Of a stretch of DNA of 64,000 nucleotides, positions 43,175 through 52,728 are shown piece after piece. Source of the DNA: Collinsella sp944321445 (GTDB lineage Bacteria; Actinomycetota; Coriobacteriia; Coriobacteriales; Coriobacteriaceae); assembly GCF_030371825.1 (NCBI RefSeq), contig NZ_JAUDDM010000007.1. The stretch is one strand, 5' to 3'. The notes beneath the pieces are model-generated. The model was not told the origin of the DNA. It saw only the letters and a list, made by a program, of their open reading frames with translations, and ran no database searches. Within the stretch, counting starts at the first letter, position 1. Each line of letters begins with the position of its first letter. The translations under genes and the position numbers were made by a program.

Positions 43175-43987
43175 CTATCCCACGGACCCGTCGCGCACTT
43201 GGCGGATTCGCTCACGCAAAAAGTCCGGCCACACGGTTGCATCCAAATAGGGCTGCGCAGCATCGGTATAGGTACCCGCACGGTCCAGGATCTCAATCTG
43301 GTTGGGGTGGCTAGGCAGCGCAATGTCCACGTGCAAGTCCATAAGGCGCTCTGCGTCGGCGATGAACCGGTCGCGCAGGGCGGATGTGAGATAGGAACTC
43401 GTCGCATAGTACGCGTCGTTCATGGTGTTGACGCCCACGCCGCCATGCATGCCGACTGTGTAGCGCGCGCCGTCCGCCGGGTTCTCTACATCCCAGAAAA
43501 ACGAGGTACAGCCGCACGTGTGGCCCGGCGTGAGAAGCGTACGCACCGACACCTCGCCCGGCGTGACGGGAGCGTCGTCTGCAAAGAAGCCGTCGACCTC
43601 GAAGGGCTGTACGCGCAGGCGCGGGTCGATAGAGGTCGTCTCCTGGGGGCAGGCATGCATGAACTCGTAGTCTTCTGTGGCGCCGCCGTGGCTGCCCATG
43701 GCCGGCACGATGAAGGGATTGGCCCCGCGACGCTTGACAGCATCGACGACGGCCTTGGTGATGATGTCGACGTTGCGGATACCGCGGCTGCCTGCCGTGA
43801 TGGCGATGTTCATGCCGGGCTTGATCTTCTCGGAGAACTGCGGCTGGGCGATTTGCTCCTCAACGACACCGGGAATCTGTTCTGCCGAGATGGACTCGCG
43901 CGGGAATGTCTGCTTCGCATGGAACATGCGGGGGATCTCGACGCCCGCAAGCAGCTTGGATACGGTTCCGCCCTTGGTAACCTTCAT
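43175..43987 (-). CDS. Chimera: LarA-like N-terminal piece joined to metallo-beta-lactamase-fold C-terminal piece
   Basis: One open frame of 270 residues with AGGAGG before the ATG at 43987. Residues about 1-104 (GVEIPRMFHAKQTFPRESI, NIAITAGSRGI, FIVPAMGSHGGAT) match the start of the lactate-racemase/DUF2088 family, which normally continues for another 300 residues. From about residue 105 (EDYEFMHACP) the sequence changes to the second half of a B3-like metallo-beta-lactamase fold (LLTPGHTCGCTSFFWDVENP, ALPSHPNQIEI), which normally has an N-terminal half with an HxHxDH metal site. That site is missing. The join falls at SHGGAT, a string that resembles the H-x-H-x-D-H-x-G-G-A motif of the lost part. 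It may be a deletion fusion, a functionless gene or an assembly error. Confidence 0.7.
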   Translation of the reverse strand: MKVTKGGTVSKLLAGVEIPRMFHAKQTFPRESISAEQIPGVVEEQIAQPQFSEKIKPGMNIAITAGSRGIRNVDIITKAVVDAVKRRGANPFIVPAMGSHGGATEDYEFMHACPQETTSIDPRLRVQPFEVDGFFADDAPVTPGEVSVRTLLTPGHTCGCTSFFWDVENPADGARYTVGMHGGVGVNTMNDAYYATSSYLTSALRDRFIADAERLMDLHVDIALPSHPNQIEILDRAGTYTDAAQPYLDATVWPDFLRERIRQVRDGSVG

Positions 43988-44106
43988 GGCTGGCCTCCTA
44001 TGTTGGGAGCTATTCGACCTTGCCATCCATGCTAGTTGCGCCACCAGCATCACCCCATAGTACCCAGCACAAGTTTCCCCCACCGCAAGCTGGCCCACCA
44101 CACATT

Positions 44107-44170
44107 GGGAAATTGGGGACAGGCACTTTTTTCCCACATGTGGGAAAAAAGTGCCTGTCCCCAATTTCCC
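44107..44170. repeat. 64-bp perfect palindrome (paired REP-like units)
   Basis: Arms 44107-44138 and 44139-44170 are exact complements with no loop. Each half is a hairpin unit, GGGAAA...TTTCCC around GGGGACAGGCACTT. A single half-unit recurs at 62067-62095. Confidence 0.92.
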
Positions 44171-44384
44171 ACGCGCGAATGCGCAGGAAGAGCTGCGACT
44201 AAGACCCCCAGCCCTACCACCGTGGGCACCGAGCGCGGAGCGCGAGGCGCCCGGCGGGCGACCCGGGTGAACGCAGGGAGGCCCCGGAGGGATTCCCCCG
44301 CGGGCCGCTTTGAGCGCCCGAAGGGCGCATAGGTCCGCGGGGAACCCTCCGGGGCCTCCCGGTCGGTTCCGATGGGAGCAAGGA
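44171..44384. repeat. Structured 3' flank of P-ATPase 1
   Basis: 214 bases downstream of the ATPase stop codon, closely matching the 215 bases at 47856-48070. A large hairpin, GGGAGGCCCCGGAGGG / CCCTCCGGGGCCTCCC, encloses CCGCGGGG pairs and a GCGCCCGAAGGGCGC tip. No T-run. Confidence 0.85.
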
Positions 44385-47069
44385 CTACGCGTCCTTCTCC
44401 ACCGCGCGCATGATGGCCTTGTAGACCTCCATGATGGGGATGATCAGGAAGGCCAGGCCGATGGCGCAGGCGAGCGCCTCGAGCGGGAGCTCCATGAAGC
44501 CAAACATGACGGCCAGCGGGTGGAACTCGACGACCACGACGGTGAGCACGAGCGCGAGCAGCGCGGCGCCCCACAGCCACTTGTTCTGCTTGGGCATGCT
44601 GAACAGCGACGCACGGCGGCTGCGCATGTTGAAGCAGTGGAAGATCTCGACCATCGACAGGGTGATGAAGGCCATGGTGACGCCCTCTTCGTCGGCGGTG
44701 CCGGCGACCATGTCGGCGATGTTGATGTGGCCCATGTCGAAGTACACGCCCACGAAGAAGGAGGCGAGCACGAGGATGGTGATGACGACGCCCTGGAACA
44801 GGATGTCGACGCCCATGCCGCCCGCGAAGACGCCATCGGTGGCGTTACGCGGCTTGCGCTTCATGATGTCGCCCTCGGCCTCTTCCATGCCGAGCGCGAG
44901 CGCGGGGAAGCAGTCCGTGATGAGATTGATCCACAGCAGCTGGACGGGCTGGAAGATGGTGAAGCCCACAAGGGTCGCCACGAAGACCGAGAGGACCTCG
45001 GCGATGTTGGCGGACAGCAGGAACTGGATGACCTTGCGGATGTTGTCGTAGATACGACGGCCTTCCTCCACCGCGTTGATGATGGTGGCGAAGTTGTCGT
45101 CGGCGAGCACCATGTCGGCGACGTTCTTGGTGACGTCGGTGCCGGTGATGCCCATGCCCACGCCGATGTCGGCGCGCTTGATGGACGGCGCGTCGTTCAC
45201 GCCGTCGCCGGTCATGGCGACGATCTTGTCGCGGCTCTTCCAAGCGTCGACGATGCGGGCCTTGTGCTCGGGCTGGACGCGCGCGTAGACGTTGTACTCG
45301 GTGACCTTCTCCTTGAAGTCCTCGTCAGAGATCTTGTCGAGCTCGGTACCGGTGATGGCCTGGCTGGCGTCCTCGCAGATGCCGAGGTTCTTGGCGATGG
45401 CCACGGCGGTGTCGATGTGGTCGCCGGTGATCATGACCGGGCGGATGCCGGCGCCCTTGGCCTCGGCGATGGCCGGGGCGACCTCGGGACGCTCGGGGTC
45501 GATCATGCCGGAGAGGCCCACGAAGGTGAGGTCGTGCTCAAGCGCCTCAGGTGCGCAGTCGGCGGGCTGTTTGTCGTGCATGCGCACGGCGGAGGCCAGC
45601 ACGCGCAGCGCCTGGTTGGCCATGTCCTTGTTGGCGGCCATGATCTTCTCGCGACGGGCGTCGGTCAGCGGCTCGACGGTGCCGTCGGCGTTCATGACGG
45701 TGGTGCAGCGGCCGAGCACGACATCGGGGCCGCCCTTGGTGTACTGCTCGAAGGTGCCCTCGGGGGTCTTCACCACGACGGACATCATCTTGCGGCCGGA
45801 ATCGAACGGAGCCTCGCCCACACGCGGGTACTTCTCGGCATTGCCGCCCTCGTAGAAGCCGAGCTTGGCGGCATCGTTCACCAGTGCGCACTCGGTGGGC
45901 TCGCCCACGGACTCGCCGGCCTCGGGGTCCCACTTGGCGTCGGAGCACAGGGCCATGGCGCGCACGTGCAGGGCGTCGGGGCCCTCGACCTCGTGCTTGA
46001 TGACGGTCATCTTGTTCTGGGTGAGGGTACCGGTCTTATCGGAGCAGATGATCTGGGTGCAGCCGAGGGTCTCGACCGCAGTCATCTTGCGGATGATGGC
46101 CTGACGCTTGGACATCTTGGTGACGCCCATGGACAGCACGATGGTGACAACGGCCACGAGGCCCTCGGGGATGGCCGCGACGGCGAGCGACACGGCGACC
46201 ATAAAGGTGTCGAGAATCATCTCGGGGTTGGACCCGAGCTCACCGCCGTGGCGGATGAGGTCGACGGCGAAGATGACCACGCAGATGCCGAGCACGAGCT
46301 TGGTCAGGATGCCGGAGAGCTCGTTCAGCTTGATCTGCAGCGGCGTGAGCTCCTTCTTGGCGGCGGTGAGGGCGTCGGCGATCTTGCCCATCTCGGTCTT
46401 CATGCCGGTGGCGACCACGACGGCGGTGCCGCGGCCGTACACGACCGTGGAGCCCATGTAGCACATGTTCTTGCGGTCGCCCAGCGGCACGTCGTCGGCG
46501 CCGTCGAGCTCGATGGGATTCACGTGCTTCTCGACCGGGACGGACTCGCCGGTAAGCGCCGCCTCTTCGACCTTCATGGATGCGCTCTCAAGGATACGGC
46601 AGTCGGCAGGCACGGAGTCACCGGCCTCGAGCAGCACAATATCGCCGGGAACCAGGTCGGCGCTGGGCAGATGCACCATCTTGCCGTCGCGGATGACCTT
46701 GGACTGCGCGGCGCTCATCTCCTGCAGCGCGGCGAGCGCCTGCTCGGACTTGGCCTCTTGAACCACGCCGAGGACCGAGTTGATGATGACGACCGCCATG
46801 ATGATGATGACGTCGGCCCACTCGGACTCGCCCTGGATCATGCCCGTGACGGCAGAGATGACCGCGGCGACGATGAGCATGATGACCATGGGGTCGGCCA
46901 TCTGCTCAAAGAAGCGCTTCCAGAGCGGGGTCTTCTCCTCCTCATCGAGCTTGTTGGGACCAAACTGCGAAAGACGCTGCTGCGCCTCGGATGCAGTAAG
47001 GCCGGTCTCGGCGTTCGAAGACTGCGCTTTAAGCACATCCTCGGCCGAGGCCAAGTATTCCTTTTCCAT
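44385..47069 (-). CDS. Calcium-type cation-transporting P-ATPase, copy 1
   Basis: An 894-residue P2-type ATPase. Phosphorylated Asp in CSDKTGTLTQNKM, TGES actuator loop (ALTGESVPVEK), ion-site helix M4 AAIPEGLVAVVTI, hinge MTGDGVNDAPSIKRADIG, and M6 NLITDCFPALALGMEEAE. The P-E-G-L M4 motif and M6 pattern point to Ca2+ (or Mn2+) export, as in PMR1/LMCA1-type pumps. Start at 47069 with AGGAGGG. It is the downstream member of a tandem pair running in the same direction; the two share most of their sequence. It has its own leader. Confidence 0.93.
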   Translation of the reverse strand: MEKEYLASAEDVLKAQSSNAETGLTASEAQQRLSQFGPNKLDEEEKTPLWKRFFEQMADPMVIMLIVAAVISAVTGMIQGESEWADVIIIMAVVIINSVLGVVQEAKSEQALAALQEMSAAQSKVIRDGKMVHLPSADLVPGDIVLLEAGDSVPADCRILESASMKVEEAALTGESVPVEKHVNPIELDGADDVPLGDRKNMCYMGSTVVYGRGTAVVVATGMKTEMGKIADALTAAKKELTPLQIKLNELSGILTKLVLGICVVIFAVDLIRHGGELGSNPEMILDTFMVAVSLAVAAIPEGLVAVVTIVLSMGVTKMSKRQAIIRKMTAVETLGCTQIICSDKTGTLTQNKMTVIKHEVEGPDALHVRAMALCSDAKWDPEAGESVGEPTECALVNDAAKLGFYEGGNAEKYPRVGEAPFDSGRKMMSVVVKTPEGTFEQYTKGGPDVVLGRCTTVMNADGTVEPLTDARREKIMAANKDMANQALRVLASAVRMHDKQPADCAPEALEHDLTFVGLSGMIDPERPEVAPAIAEAKGAGIRPVMITGDHIDTAVAIAKNLGICEDASQAITGTELDKISDEDFKEKVTEYNVYARVQPEHKARIVDAWKSRDKIVAMTGDGVNDAPSIKRADIGVGMGITGTDVTKNVADMVLADDNFATIINAVEEGRRIYDNIRKVIQFLLSANIAEVLSVFVATLVGFTIFQPVQLLWINLITDCFPALALGMEEAEGDIMKRKPRNATDGVFAGGMGVDILFQGVVITILVLASFFVGVYFDMGHINIADMVAGTADEEGVTMAFITLSMVEIFHCFNMRSRRASLFSMPKQNKWLWGAALLALVLTVVVVEFHPLAVMFGFMELPLEALACAIGLAFLIIPIMEVYKAIMRAVEKDA

Positions 47070-47112
47070 ACGCAAATTCCCTCCTCCTGGGATCGAGCCA
47101 ACCAACGGTTGA

Positions 47113-47203
47113 CGCCCGATCATAATTCCCCAGGAGTACGGGGCAAGGGCTCGTCAAGGCTGCCATGTCAGCTGGCGTCTTGCAATGCTTGGGATAGTAC
47201 CCT
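47113..47203 (-). promoter_or_regulatory. Conserved leader of P-ATPase 1
   Basis: Shares an 86-91-base block with the leader of copy 2 (50798-50883): a -10-like TACTAT, CATTGCAAG, a GCAGCCT arm, then CCCTTGCCCC...GGGGAATTA and GATCGGGC, where GCCC/GGGC and CCCC/GGGG can pair. This is more conserved than the sequence between it and the start codon. Possibly a metal- or protein-responsive leader; I matched no known riboswitch class. Confidence 0.55.
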
Positions 47204-47327
47204 ATTTCGACACTGAATAGACTACTGGTTCCAGAAAACGAACACCATGTTACAAATCGCGCGTTCTTCTATGATTCAACCCCCGTTGTCTGTTCCCCAG
47301 ACCATTGGCCACCCCACTGTCCCCATT

Positions 47328-47818
47328 GGGGACGGGGGTGCCAGGGGACATTTTGTCCTCTGTGGGGACGGGGGTGCCAGGGGACATTCTGTCCTCTTTT
47401 GGGACAGGCCTGCCGTGAGGATAGTCCGTTGATGCCGCTTGGAATGGGACTCACGGCAAAAGAGCCGCAGGACGGATTAGGCCAAGGATCAAACCGGAGC
47501 GCCCACGCCCCGGCAGGGGCATCCCCTCCCGTCCGCCCCAAACTGTTGTGTGCGCTTTCAGCCAATCCCGAGCTGTTGTGTGCACTTTCGGCCAATCGGG
47601 CTCCGTTGCGAGCGCTTTTGGCCAACGGAGTCCTGGGTAATCCCAAAAAACGTTGGCCGAAAGCGCACAGAACAGACGACGATTGGCCGAAAGCGCTCAC
47701 AACGCAAAACAACACGCAGCCGGGGGAACCTGTCCCCAGAGATGCCAAAGCGGCGCGTGGCACCCCCGTCCCCGGAGAGGACAAAATGTCCCCTGGCACC
47801 CCCGTCCCCAGAGAGGAC
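47328..47818. repeat. Composite repeat, copy 2 (complete)
   Basis: Left block of two GGGGACGGGGGTGCC + GGGGACATTTTGTCC units, then TTTTGGGACAGGCCTGC, a unique stretch, a four-unit GCGCTTTTGGCCAA palindrome, and an inverted right block of the same two units. The whole reads as one nested inverted repeat of about 490 bp between the two ATPase genes. Confidence 0.88.
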
Positions 47819-47855
47819 GACGGAGCAGAACGCGGCGCGCGAAGCCAGCGCCGAA

Positions 47856-48070
47856 ACGCGCGAATGCACAGGAAGAGCTGCGACTAAGACCCCCAGCCCT
47901 ACCACCGCTGGGCACCGAGCGCGAAGCGCGAGACGCCCAGCGCCGCAGCCGGGTAAACGCAGGGAGGCCCCGGAGGGATTCCCCGCGGGCCGCTTTGAGC
48001 GCCCGAAGGGCGCGATAGGTCCGCGGGGAACCCTCCGGGGCCTCCCGGTCGGTTCCGATGGGAGCAAGGA
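47856..48070. repeat. Structured 3' flank of P-ATPase 2
   Basis: Near-identical to 44171-44384, including the GGGAGGCCCCGGAGGG hairpin and the GCGCCCGAAGGGCGC tip; differences cluster in one stem and are partly compensatory (CTGGGC...GCCCAG here). Confidence 0.85.
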
Positions 48071-50752
48071 CTACGCGTCCTTCTCCACCGCGCGCATGAT
48101 GGCCTTGTAGACCTCCACCAGCGGGATGATGAGGAAGCCGAGCACGAGAGCGGTGATCATGCCCTTGGGCTCGAGATGCTCGACGCCGAAGAAGATCATG
48201 GACAGAGCGTCGACCTCAACCACGATGAGCGTGAGGATGAGCGCGAGAATCGCGGCGCCCCACAGCCACTTGTTCTGCTTCTTCATATGGAAGATGGAAG
48301 CACGGCGGCTGCGCATGTTGAAGCAGTGGAAGATCTCGACCATGTTCAGCGTGATGAACGCCATCATGACGCCCTCTTCGTCGGCCATGGTGGTGGCCAA
48401 CTGGGAAAGGTCGATGGTACCCAGGTCGTAGTACACACCGCAGAAGAAGCTCGCGAGCACCAGCACGGTGATGATGAGGCCCTGGACGATGGTGTCGAGG
48501 CCCATGTTGTTGGCGAACACGCCGTCGGTGGCATTGCGCGGCTTGCGCTTCATGATGTCGCCCTCGGCCTCTTCCATACCCAGCGCGAGCGCGGGGAAGC
48601 AGTCGGTGACGAGGTTGACCCACAGCAGCTGGATGGGCTGGAACAGCGTGAAGCCCATGAGCGTGGCGGCGAACACCGAGAACACCTCGGCGAGGTTCGC
48701 GGACAGCAGGAACTGGATGACCTTGCGGATGTTGTCGTAAATGCGACGACCCTCTTCGCATGCACCGATGATGGTGGCGAAGTTGTCGTCGGCGAGCACC
48801 ATGTCGGCGACGTTCTTGGTGACGTCGGTGCCGGTGATGCCCATGCCGATGCCGATGTTCGCATGCTTGATGGACGGGGCGTCGTTCACGCCGTCGCCGG
48901 TCATGGCGACGATCTTGTCCTTAGACTTCCACGCCTCGACGATGCGGGTCTTGTGCTCGGGCTGAACGCGTGCGTAGACGCCGTACTTCTCGATTTGCTT
49001 ATCGAGCTCGGCATCGGACATCTTGTCGATCTCCGCGCCGGTGATGGCCTCGTTGCGGCCCTCGACGATGCCGAGGTTCTTGGCGATGGCCACGGCGGTA
49101 TCGATGTGGTCGCCCGTAATCATGACGGTGCGGATGCCGGCGCCGTGGGCCTCCTTGATGGCGGGGGCTACCTCAGGACGCTCGGGATCGATCATGCCGG
49201 AGAGGCCGCAGAACACGAGGTCGTTCTCGAGCGCCTCGGCGGAGAAGTCGGTCGGCTTGGCGGTGTAGCTGCGGCTTGCAAGTGCCAGCACGCGCAGGGC
49301 CTCGTCGGCCATGGACTTGTTGGCGGCCAGCAGCTCGTTGCGCTTGGCGTCGGTCATGGGAACGATCTTGCCGTCCTCATAGACCTGCGTGCAAAGATTC
49401 AGGATGACGTCGGGCGCGCCTTTGGTGTACTGCTCGTACGTGCCGTTGCCCTCGTCGACCACGACGGACATCATCTTGCGGCCGGAGTCGAACGGGGCCT
49501 CGCCCACGCGCGGCTGCTCGTCCACCAGGTTGGTCATACCGGCCTTGCCGGCATCGTTCACCAGCGCGCACTCGGTGGGCTCGCCCACGGCCTCGCCGGC
49601 CTCCGGGTCCCACTTGGCGTCGGAGCACAGGGCCATACCGGCCAGCAGCTTCTCCTCGGAGGAAGCGAGCTCGTGCTTGACGACCGTCATCTTGTTCTGG
49701 GTGAGCGTACCGGTCTTATCGGAGCAAATCACCTGCGTGCAGCCGAGGGTCTCGACGGCGGACAGGTTGCGGATGATGGCCTGGCGCTTGGCCATCTTGG
49801 TGACGCCGATGGAAAGAACGATGGTCACGACGGCGACCAGGCCCTCAGGGATGGCGGCGACGGCGAGCGACACGGCGACCATGAAGGTATTGAGCAGCAT
49901 GTGCGGCTCGGCCATGATGTTGCCGATGCCGGAGCGCAGCAGGTCGACGGCGAAGATGACCACGCAGATGACGATGACCATGATGGTCAGGATCTTGGAG
50001 AGCTCGGCGAGCTTCATCTGCAGCGGGGTGAGCTCTTCCTTGGCCTCGTTCAGAGCGCCGGCGATCTTGCCCATCTCGGTCTTCATGCCGGTACCGACCA
50101 CGACGGCCTTGCCGCGGCCGTAGACCACGGTGGAGCCCATGTAGCACATGTTCTTGCGGTCACCCAGCGGCACGTCGTCGGCGCCGTCAAGCGAAATGGG
50201 ATTGGTGTGCTTCTCGACGGGGACGGACTCGCCGGTAAGCGCCGCCTCCTCGATCTTCATGGACGCGCTCTCGAGCACACGGCAGTCCGCGGGCACGGAG
50301 TCGCCGGCCTCGAGCAGCACGATGTCGCCCGGGACGAGCTCGGACGAATGCAGCGAGGTCATCTTGCCGTCGCGGATGACCTTGGACTGCGCGGCGCTCA
50401 TCTCCTGCAGGGCCTCGAGCGCCTCTTCGGACTTGGCCTCCTGAATGACGCCAAGCGCGGAGTTGATGATGACGACCGTCATGATGATGACGACGTCGGC
50501 CCACTCGGACTCGCCTTGGATCATGCCGGTGACCGCGGAAATGACCGCGGCGACGATGAGCATGATGACCATGGGGTCCGCCATCTGCTGGAAGAAGCGA
50601 ATCCACAGCGGGGTCTTCTCTTCCTCATCCAGCTTGTTGAGGCCGTACTGCGAAAGGCGCTGTTGCGCGGTGGCCGCAGTAAGGCCGGTTTCGGAGTTCG
50701 AGGCTTGGTCCTCGAGCACCTCCTCAGCCGAAGCTAAGTATTCCTTCTGCAT
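48071..50752 (-). CDS. Calcium-type cation-transporting P-ATPase, copy 2
   Basis: An 893-residue paralogue of the gene at 44385-47069 with the same motifs: CSDKTGTLTQNKM, ALTGESVPVEK, AAIPEGLVAVVTI, MTGDGVNDAPSIKHANIG, NLVTDCFPALALGMEEAE. The N-terminus (MQKEYLASAEEVLEDQ) matches copy 1. The ion-site motifs are identical, so both probably move the same ion; differences lie mainly in the nucleotide domain and the last spans. It is the upstream member of the pair and has its own leader and 3' flank, so it is expressed as a separate unit. Confidence 0.93.
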   Translation of the reverse strand: MQKEYLASAEEVLEDQASNSETGLTAATAQQRLSQYGLNKLDEEEKTPLWIRFFQQMADPMVIMLIVAAVISAVTGMIQGESEWADVVIIMTVVIINSALGVIQEAKSEEALEALQEMSAAQSKVIRDGKMTSLHSSELVPGDIVLLEAGDSVPADCRVLESASMKIEEAALTGESVPVEKHTNPISLDGADDVPLGDRKNMCYMGSTVVYGRGKAVVVGTGMKTEMGKIAGALNEAKEELTPLQMKLAELSKILTIMVIVICVVIFAVDLLRSGIGNIMAEPHMLLNTFMVAVSLAVAAIPEGLVAVVTIVLSIGVTKMAKRQAIIRNLSAVETLGCTQVICSDKTGTLTQNKMTVVKHELASSEEKLLAGMALCSDAKWDPEAGEAVGEPTECALVNDAGKAGMTNLVDEQPRVGEAPFDSGRKMMSVVVDEGNGTYEQYTKGAPDVILNLCTQVYEDGKIVPMTDAKRNELLAANKSMADEALRVLALASRSYTAKPTDFSAEALENDLVFCGLSGMIDPERPEVAPAIKEAHGAGIRTVMITGDHIDTAVAIAKNLGIVEGRNEAITGAEIDKMSDAELDKQIEKYGVYARVQPEHKTRIVEAWKSKDKIVAMTGDGVNDAPSIKHANIGIGMGITGTDVTKNVADMVLADDNFATIIGACEEGRRIYDNIRKVIQFLLSANLAEVFSVFAATLMGFTLFQPIQLLWVNLVTDCFPALALGMEEAEGDIMKRKPRNATDGVFANNMGLDTIVQGLIITVLVLASFFCGVYYDLGTIDLSQLATTMADEEGVMMAFITLNMVEIFHCFNMRSRRASIFHMKKQNKWLWGAAILALILTLIVVEVDALSMIFFGVEHLEPKGMITALVLGFLIIPLVEVYKAIMRAVEKDA

Positions 50753-50797
50753 ACTTTGCTTCCCCCTCTTGGGAACACATGCCGACCAGCAGATTTT

Positions 50798-50883
50798 GCC
50801 CGATCTTAATTCCCCAGTAGAAGGGGCAAGGGCCTCTAGAGGCTGCGTACCGGTCGGCGGCTTGCAATGACCAAAATAATACC
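50798..50883 (-). promoter_or_regulatory. Conserved leader of P-ATPase 2
   Basis: Counterpart of 47113-47203: TATTAT as -10, CATTGCAAG, GCAGCCT, CCCTTGCCCC...GGGGAATTA, GATCGGGC. The paired segments are kept while the loop between them differs. Beyond it to about 51290 I see only a hairpin at 51197-51232 (GCACGGGG / CCCCGTGC) and no gene. Confidence 0.55.
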
Positions 50884-51291
50884 TCAAAAACTACATGGAC
50901 AGTTCACAGTAAGCTGCGAGCGCATGGACGAGATATTCATGTTCCACAGGCCAACAGCTGGCCGTTTTGTGCGTTCACGAGTCGTTCTGGCACCTTGCTG
51001 CCAGCTTGCATGCGCACCGCGCGCACCGTGTTCATTCGGCGAACGGTCGACAATCCCCGTTCGGCCGCGAAAAAAGGACAGAGGCTTTGCGCGCTGCGGT
51101 CGGGACAACGAAAAGACACCCCGGTGTGTAAAGAAATCGTCGCGCGGGCGCGCGCTGCGCTACAGTAGGGCGGTCGCGTGCCCTCAGATAGCACGCCGCA
51201 CGGGGCCCGCGACGCCTCGCGAACCCCGTGCGGAAGGAAAAGGGAGAGCTTGTTTCCCGCCTGAACCTGCGCCAACAGGAATCAGGCTGCG

Positions 51292-52601
51292 CTACATAAT
51301 CGAGCCCAGGAAATTGGGAACGGCACGATAGAGCGCGAAGAGCATGAGCGCGGTGTAGAAGACATAGGACACCGTCATGCAGATCTGCAGGGCACGCGGC
51401 TGCTTTATGCCACGGCTAACATCTTTGCGCCAGATCATACGCGTGATGAAGAAGCCGGCGGTCGGCGTGCCGATGGAGGTCAGGACGTTGGAGAAGTAGG
51501 TCAGCTGAATGGGCGAGCTGCCATAGGCAAACGCGATGGCCATGGCGCCGATCAGGATCACGGCAGCCGTGATCCTGATGTTCTTGGAATCGAGGCTCGT
51601 CGGCTTATTGAGGCCTGCGTTCAGGAACACGGAGCAACGGCCGGTGTTGCCCATGATGGCAGCGAAGGCCGCTGCCAGGAAGGCGATGCCCATCACGAGG
51701 TTCGCGAAGGTGCCGAAGGCCGGTTCGAGCATGACGGCGAGGTCGCCGATGTTCTTGATGTCGGTACCGGTGGGGTTCAGCACGATGGCACCCACGATGA
51801 TAACGACGCCGGAGATGACGACGGTGCCAAGAACCTGAGCAAGAGCGTCGGAAACCATGACGCCGTTGAAGAGGTCCTGCTTCTTCCACTCCTTCTCAAC
51901 GCCCAGGTAGGTGCCGTACATACCGGCAAGCACGGAGGCGGAGGGCCCAGGAAGCCCAGCACGGTGACGAGGCTGCCCTCGGGGAACTGCCACTGGGTGA
52001 GGCCCGCGACCGTGGCGCCCGCGTCGGGGCCGCCGGTCATGACGAGCACGACGATGAAGGCGATCGCCATGACGGCGATGCAGACGGTGACGGCCTTCTC
52101 GATCTTGCCGTACACGCCCTTCAGGAAGTAGCACAGGAAGACGAACACCATGACTATGGCCGCGCCTATCTTCCAATCGATGCCGAAGATGAGGCTCATG
52201 CCCGCGCCGATGCCGGCAACGTTGCCGATGTTAAAGCAGACGCAGGCAAAGAAGGTGACGAGGCCCACGAACGTCGCGGCGGCGTTGCCGTAGTACTCGC
52301 GGATGGCGTCGATGGTGGGCTTGCCGGTTGCCATGCCCAGACGATAGGCAACTAAGATAAAGGTCGTGCCCATGAAGATGACGGGTAAAAGGACCCACAG
52401 CAGCTGGTAGGCGTAGTCGCCGCCCAGCATCGCGGAGGTGGTCAGCGATCCGGGGCCGAGCTGGATGCCTGCCAGGACGAAGCCGGGGCCCATGCGCTTG
52501 AGCAGCTCGGTGATGGGGAGTCGTTTGACGCTTGAGGGCTCGAAGCCAAAGACGTTATCGGCGGGGACCAGGCCCTCATCGACGGGTTTGGTATCTGCCA
52601 T
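51292..52601 (-). pseudogene. NRAMP-fold transporter split by a frameshift
   Basis: Two frames together encode about 437 residues of an 11-span NRAMP-like transporter. The N-terminal half starts at 52601 (GAAAGAGG upstream): MGPGFVLAGIQLGPGSL, GDYAYQLLWVLLPVIFMGTT, FACVCFNIGNVAGIGAG. The frame breaks at about 51938-51950, within GAGGGCCCAGG; removing one missing base there restores a continuous protein (GFLG-x-SASVLAGMYGTYLG). It may be a true lesion or a base-call error. Canonical NRAMP metal motifs are absent: TM1 has GPGS instead of DPGN and TM6 lacks the Met-Pro-His. It therefore probably does not carry Mn2+ or Fe2+. It follows the DHDPS-like gene in an operon under a LacI regulator, so an organic substrate or another cation is plausible. 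Confidence 0.78.
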
Positions 52602-52629
52602 ACAGTTCACCTCTTTCAAGGTAACAGAA

Positions 52630-52681
52630 GGGCGGCCGCCGCGACCCGGGGGAGCTACTTCGGGTTCGCGACGGCCGCCGA
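52630..52681 (-). terminator. Long GC hairpin between aldolase and transporter genes
   Basis: GGCGGCCG-CGCGA-CCCG pairs with its complement on the far side (52630-52681), with a short loop. It lies in the 127-base gap inside the operon, so it may attenuate or process the transcript so that the aldolase is made in excess over the transporter. Confidence 0.6.
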
Positions 52682-52728
52682 TTGTTCACGCGCCGGGCGC
52701 GCGATAGACAGGCTTGAGAGCTGCGGCC

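Noticed and set aside
47113..47203. yybP-ykoY (Mn2+) riboswitch
   Set aside because: The conserved loop sequences of that class are not found; only the gene context fits.
44310..47216. Very long plus-strand open frame (968 codons) opposite P-ATPase 1; similar ones at 48176-50737 and 59605-63504
   Set aside because: They lie antisense to clear genes, are His/Gly/Ala/Val-rich, and match no family; such frames arise in GC-rich genes because stop codons are rare on the opposite strand.
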